Assembly: GCA_902796525.1 (NCBI GenBank)
Contig: CADBPB010000091.1
Coordinates: 1-8,655 of the forward strand
Reading direction: 5' to 3'
Length of the DNA: 8,655 nt
From: an uncultured Erysipelotrichaceae bacterium
Lineage (GTDB): Bacteria > Bacillota_I > Bacilli_A > Erysipelotrichales > Erysipelotrichaceae
Part shown: positions 6,006 through 8,655 of the stretch, piece by piece
Layout: the number at the start of each line of letters is the position of its first letter
How positions within the stretch are numbered: the stretch's first letter is position 1
Translations under genes and position numbers: made by a program
Notes under the pieces: generated by a model
Database searches by the model: none
What the model was told of the DNA's origin: nothing
Seen by the model: only the letters and a program-made list of their open reading frames with translations

Positions 6006-6941
6006 CTACTCCTCTCCAAACAACGCGGTCGACAGATAGCGGTCTCCGGAATCCGGAAGGATGACGACGATCGTCTTTCCGGCATTCTCTTCTTTTTTTG
6101 CCAGTTCGATGCCTGCCCATAACGCGGCGCCGGCCGAAATGCCTACCAGCAGTCCTTCCCTCTTGCCGAATAAAGCGCCGGTAGCGATCGCATCTTCGTT
6201 GGCGACCCGGATGATCTCGTCATAGACTGTCGTATCCAGCACGGATGGAATGAAGCCTGCGCCGATGCCTTGTATCTTGTGCGGTCCCGCCTGTCCGCCG
6301 GATAGTACCGGGGAGCTGTCCGGTTCGACCGCGACGACTTTGACTTCCGCTTTCCGTTCCTTGAGATATCTGCCGGTTCCGGTAATCGTACCGCCGGTCC
6401 CTACCCCGGCAACCAGGATATCCACTTCGCCATCGCTATCATTCCAGATCTCCGGTCCGGTCGTCTCATAGTGAGCTTTCCAGTTGGCCGGATTGTCGAA
6501 CTGGGCAGGGATGAAAGCATTCGGGATCTCTTTGGCCAGTTCTTCCGCTTTGGCGATCGCTCCTTTCATGCCTTTGGCTCCTTCACTCAGGACGATCTCG
6601 GCGCCATAGGCCTTGATCAGTTTCCTGCGTTCGATGGAGAACGTTTCCGGCATGACGATGATGACCCGATAGCCTTTCGCGGTACCGACGGATGCCAGAC
6701 CGATGCCGGTATTGCCGGATGTCGGTTCGATGATGACGGAGCCTTCTTTCAGAATGCCTCTTGCTTCGGCATCTTCGATCATCGAACGGGCGATGCGGTC
6801 TTTGATCGATCCGGTCGCATTGAGGTATTCCAGTTTACCTAAGAGTCTCGCTTTGAGATCGTATTCTTTTTCCAGATGCATGAGTTCCATCAACGGGGTA
6901 TTTCCGATCAGTTCAAGTGCGTTGGTTCTGATGTTTGTCAT
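6006..6941 (-). CDS. cysK: Cysteine synthase A (O-acetylserine sulfhydrylase)
   Basis: A pyridoxal-phosphate enzyme making L-cysteine from O-acetylserine and sulfide. The 311-residue length is normal. Visible landmarks are the N-terminal ELIGNTPLMEL (10-20), PLP lysine Lys47 in GSIKDR (44-49), the substrate loop PTSGNTG (73-79), the phosphate-binding loop GVGTGGTITG (179-188), PHKIQGIGAGF (220-230) and LPDSGDRYLST (296-305). The residues before the lysine read NATG where NPGG or NPAG is more usual. The ATG at 6941 has GAAGGA 7 bases upstream. It is the first full-length gene of the operon and is followed directly by cysE. It lies behind a cysteine-rich leader peptide and terminator, so it is probably switched by cysteine supply. 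Confidence 0.97.
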   Translation of the reverse strand: MTNIRTNALELIGNTPLMELMHLEKEYDLKARLLGKLEYLNATGSIKDRIARSMIEDAEARGILKEGSVIIEPTSGNTGIGLASVGTAKGYRVIIVMPETFSIERRKLIKAYGAEIVLSEGAKGMKGAIAKAEELAKEIPNAFIPAQFDNPANWKAHYETTGPEIWNDSDGEVDILVAGVGTGGTITGTGRYLKERKAEVKVVAVEPDSSPVLSGGQAGPHKIQGIGAGFIPSVLDTTVYDEIIRVANEDAIATGALFGKREGLLVGISAGAALWAGIELAKKEENAGKTIVVILPDSGDRYLSTALFGEE

Positions 6942-6975
6942 GTTGTTTTCCTTCTTTCTGATATGTGACGGTAAA

Positions 6976-7004
6976 TAAAATCCAGGATATGAAACCTGGA
7001 TCTT
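6976..7004 (-). terminator. Intrinsic terminator in the cysK leader (attenuator terminator)
   Basis: On the minus strand, ATCCAGG (7001-6995) pairs perfectly with CCTGGAT (6986-6980) across an 8-base loop. Weaker A-T and G-T pairs extend the stem outward. The stem is followed by TTTTATTT. It lies 35 bases before the cysK start codon and after the leader ORF, where an attenuator terminator is expected. The plus strand has no T run after this hairpin, so it is oriented for the cys transcript. Confidence 0.7.
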
Positions 7005-7061
7005 GATGCTTGGAATAACGGAATGCTTGTATTAAAACATTTCCTGACAGCGGACCCAGGT
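6994..7061 (-). promoter_or_regulatory. Predicted antiterminator pairing in the cysK leader
   Basis: ACCTGGGTC (7061-7053), inside the leader ORF at codons 16-18, is complementary to GATCCAGGT (7002-6994): 9 pairs including one G-U. The second strand contains the whole 5' arm of the terminator, so the two structures exclude each other. The first strand begins 9 bases after the run of cysteine codons, so a ribosome stalled on the early Cys codons should leave it free. A ribosome passing through would melt it. The pairing is read directly; the regulatory logic is inferred from trp-type attenuators. Confidence 0.6.
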
Positions 7062-7106
7062 CATACTAATACAGCAGCAGCAACAAACGTTCTTTCTGTG
7101 ATTCAT
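7032..7106 (-). CDS. Poly-cysteine leader peptide of the cysK operon
   Basis: A 24-residue ORF beginning MNHRKNVCCCCCIS and ending RCQEMF, with stop TAA. Cysteines are residues 8-12 (codons TGT TGC TGC TGC TGT, 7085-7071) and 20. AAAGGAG at 7114-7120 sits 7 bases before the ATG, among the best ribosome binding sites in the window, so translation is very likely. The product matches no enzyme. The run of the very amino acid made by the downstream cysK-cysE genes, plus the terminator/antiterminator behind it, indicates a ribosome-stalling cysteine sensor. Poly-Cys leader ORFs are known from mycobacteria; I know of no described case in Bacillota, where cys genes usually use T-boxes or CymR. Function is inferred. 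Confidence 0.78.
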   Translation of the reverse strand: MNHRKNVCCCCCISMTWVRCQEMF

Positions 7107-7133
7107 ATCCTGTCTCCTTTCGCCGTCAGCTTA

Positions 7134-7167
7134 TTTATACTGTACTCCTGCCAAAAGAATATTGCAA
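7134..7167 (-). promoter_or_regulatory. Possible promoter of the cys leader and operon
   Basis: On the minus strand TTGCAA (7167-7162, 4 of 6) is followed after 17 bases by TACAGT (7144-7139, 4 of 6), which runs into TATAAA (7139-7134, 5 of 6). TATAAA is the better -10 but has no -35 at standard distance. Either would start transcription about 20-25 bases before the leader ATG. No terminator separates this site from the peptidase gene, so read-through from upstream cannot be excluded. Confidence 0.4.
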
Positions 7168-7173
7168 ACGATA

Positions 7174-8655
7174 TTATCGGCAGGTGTGCTGATCGAACCA
7201 GTCGCTGATCTCCTGCAGACGGCGGATCCGGTGGGACGGCTTGCCGCTGCGTGAAAGTTCATGGTTTTCCCCATGGAACAGGACCAGCCGGGTCTCGATA
7301 TCGCGTTCGGCCAGCGCCTGCATCATCTGCATGCCTTCCGGGAACGGACAGCGGTAATCCTGGTCGGAATGGATGAAGAGGGTCGGCGTCTTGACGTTGT
7401 CGGCATACTTCAATGGCGAGTGTTCCCACAGCTTGTCCACATCTTTCAGCATGTCGTCCGTGCCGTTCTGGTCGGTCGCGAAATAGAAACCGATGTCGCT
7501 CAGATAAGTAAAGCCCGGCCAGTTGGCGATGGAACGCTGGGAAGCGGCGCAGCAGAAACGGTCGGTGTGACCGATGATCCAATTAGTCATGAAGCCGCCA
7601 TAGGAACCTCCGGTCTCGCAGAGCCTTTCCGTATCGATCGACGGATACTTCTGCAATACCGCATCGACGAAATCCATCAGGTTTTTAAAGTCGATATAGC
7701 CGTACAGCCCCCGGATATCGGCAAACGCATCGCCGCGTCCGTCGGAACCGCGGATATTGGTAAACATGACGAAGTAGCCCTTCGAAGCCCATACCTGCAT
7801 CTCATGGAAGAAGGCTTTGGAATAGATCGCCCGCGGACCGCCATGCACATCCAGGACAGCCGGATATTTCTTTTTCTTGTCGTAGTCTTTCGGCAAAAGG
7901 ACCCAGCCATTGAGTTCCAGGCCTTCCGAAACATAAGTCAGCTCCTGCGGTTTGGCGACGTATTTATTTTTCAGGACGTTCTTATTGAACGAGGTCAGCT
8001 GTTTCGTCTTCTTCGTTCTGAAGGAATATTCATAGAGTTCCGGCAGGCTGAGATCATCGCTGCCGCAGAAGATGATCCTGTCATCGCTGGCATCGAAGAA
8101 CGAGATTAGAGGCATCTTCAGGATAGTCTTGCAGCGGATCTTGGAATCGATGCTCCATAGTTCCACATGATCCTTTTCCGTAGCCAGAGTATAAAGGATA
8201 TCGTTCCTGACGGCATTTCCTTTGCCTCCGCCCAAAAGCGTATCGGTCGCTACCGCATCGTATAAGGAACGGTCCGGACTTTCCAATGGGAGCAGTTTTC
8301 CCTCTTCCAGCAAGTGGAACTTTCCGGTTTCGTTGATACCGTAAGTCTTGCCATCGCTTGCATAGACATATGGTTTTCCGTTCAGATAACTGACATCCAT
8401 GATCATCCTGTCCTGTCTGTCATACAGGCAGACATTCTTGTTCGTATCGGGATCATAAAGATACAGATCGTCATAGAGCGGTCTCTTACGGTGATAGCTG
8501 CTGCCCCAGTAGCAGATCTTCCTGTCTTGCATTTCAAAGCCGGAGACGGAGAATTCTTTCCCGGTGATGCGTTTCGCTTTGAAAGGTTTTAACGTCGCAA
8601 TAAACAGCGCCTTGCGCTTCTTGTTGATGAAGCCTGCGCCGTTGTGCCAGTAAGG
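7174..8655 (-). CDS. S9-family serine peptidase (acylaminoacyl-peptidase/prolyl oligopeptidase type), 5' end outside window
   Basis: The reading frame is open to the right edge, so 493 C-terminal residues are visible and the start is missing. The first visible part (YWHNGAGFINKKRKALFIA and onward) belongs to the beta-propeller domain. The alpha/beta-hydrolase domain begins around LELNGWVLLPKDYD. It shows the oxyanion segment DVHGGPRAIYS, nucleophile Ser in GGSYGG (codon 7605-7603), catalytic Asp in SDQDYRCP (7359-7357) and catalytic His in GENHELSRSG (7263-7261). The family cleaves short peptides or N-acylated residues. No signal peptide can be judged. It ends at TAA 7174, 67 bases before the cysteine leader peptide, without a clear terminator, so a peptide-salvage link to the cys operon is possible but unproven. 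Confidence 0.93.
   Translation of the reverse strand, partial: PYWHNGAGFINKKRKALFIATLKPFKAKRITGKEFSVSGFEMQDRKICYWGSSYHRKRPLYDDLYLYDPDTNKNVCLYDRQDRMIMDVSYLNGKPYVYASDGKTYGINETGKFHLLEEGKLLPLESPDRSLYDAVATDTLLGGGKGNAVRNDILYTLATEKDHVELWSIDSKIRCKTILKMPLISFFDASDDRIIFCGSDDLSLPELYEYSFRTKKTKQLTSFNKNVLKNKYVAKPQELTYVSEGLELNGWVLLPKDYDKKKKYPAVLDVHGGPRAIYSKAFFHEMQVWASKGYFVMFTNIRGSDGRGDAFADIRGLYGYIDFKNLMDFVDAVLQKYPSIDTERLCETGGSYGGFMTNWIIGHTDRFCCAASQRSIANWPGFTYLSDIGFYFATDQNGTDDMLKDVDKLWEHSPLKYADNVKTPTLFIHSDQDYRCPFPEGMQMMQALAERDIETRLVLFHGENHELSRSGKPSHRIRRLQEISDWFDQHTCR

Noticed and set aside
7011..7023. Direct repeat of ATTCC spaced by 3 bases (minus strand) as a CymR-like site
   Set aside because: The motif is too short, is arranged as a direct rather than inverted repeat, and lies downstream of the likely transcription start. 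There is not enough to call an operator.
6942..7173. T-box or SAM riboswitch upstream of cysK
   Set aside because: The leader is short and shows neither the T-box AGGGTGGNACCGCG-type sequence nor S-box elements. The Cys leader ORF and terminator account for it.
7023..7208. Plus-strand open frame (61 codons) across the cys leader region
   Set aside because: It is the complement of the poly-Cys leader ORF and its flanks and has no ribosome binding site or family resemblance. The minus-strand ORF has a strong site and a context that explains it.
7261..8109. Long plus-strand open frame (282 codons)
   Set aside because: It is antisense to the S9 peptidase, whose triad and family motifs are clear. 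The product has no recognisable domain, and the frame has no convincing ribosome binding site.

Overview
The window looks like a chromosomal segment of a low-to-mid GC Bacillota (Firmicutes). Evidence for this is the strong AGGAGG-type ribosome binding sites, the YtrA-type GntR/ABC operon, ECF-type vitamin transporter subunits, a DUF3842 protein and a tRNA-Pro with encoded CCA. An Erysipelotrichia or clostridial gut lineage fits best, but this is an impression from protein style and not a placement. Every protein gene lies on the minus strand; only the tRNA and its terminator lie on the plus strand.

Positions 1-230 hold a tRNA-Pro(CGG) with an extended -10 promoter and an intrinsic terminator. 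It meets the minus-strand terminator of the neighbouring operon tail to tail. Positions 207-2814 form one tightly coupled minus-strand operon: a YtrA-like GntR repressor, an ABC ATPase, a membrane permease, and a short monofunctional peptidoglycan glycosyltransferase (GT51). The junctions overlap by 4, 7 and 4 bases. A perfect 10+6+10 inverted repeat covers the -10 box, which suggests autorepression. The operon pairs a YtrA-type transporter, a type linked in Bacillus to cell-wall stress, with a wall polymerase. The polymerase appears to lack its motif-3 catalytic glutamate.

Positions 2862-7167 form a second minus-strand operon: cysK, cysE, an ECF S-component, a thioredoxin-fold lipoprotein with a CPWC motif, a DUF3842 protein and, after an internal terminator or attenuator, a second ECF S-component. 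Gene overlaps of 11 and 4 bases and a zero-base gap suggest co-transcription from cysK through DUF3842.

The most notable find is upstream of cysK. A 24-codon open reading frame (7032-7106) has an excellent ribosome binding site and encodes five consecutive cysteines, followed by a sixth. It is followed by an intrinsic terminator whose 5' arm can pair instead with a segment of the leader ORF (9 bp, one G-U). This is the architecture of a ribosome-mediated cysteine attenuator, analogous to the trp leader. No T-box or known riboswitch signature is visible there.

Positions 7174-8655 hold the 3' part of an S9-family serine peptidase gene. It runs off the right edge of the window, and its Ser-Asp-His triad is visible.
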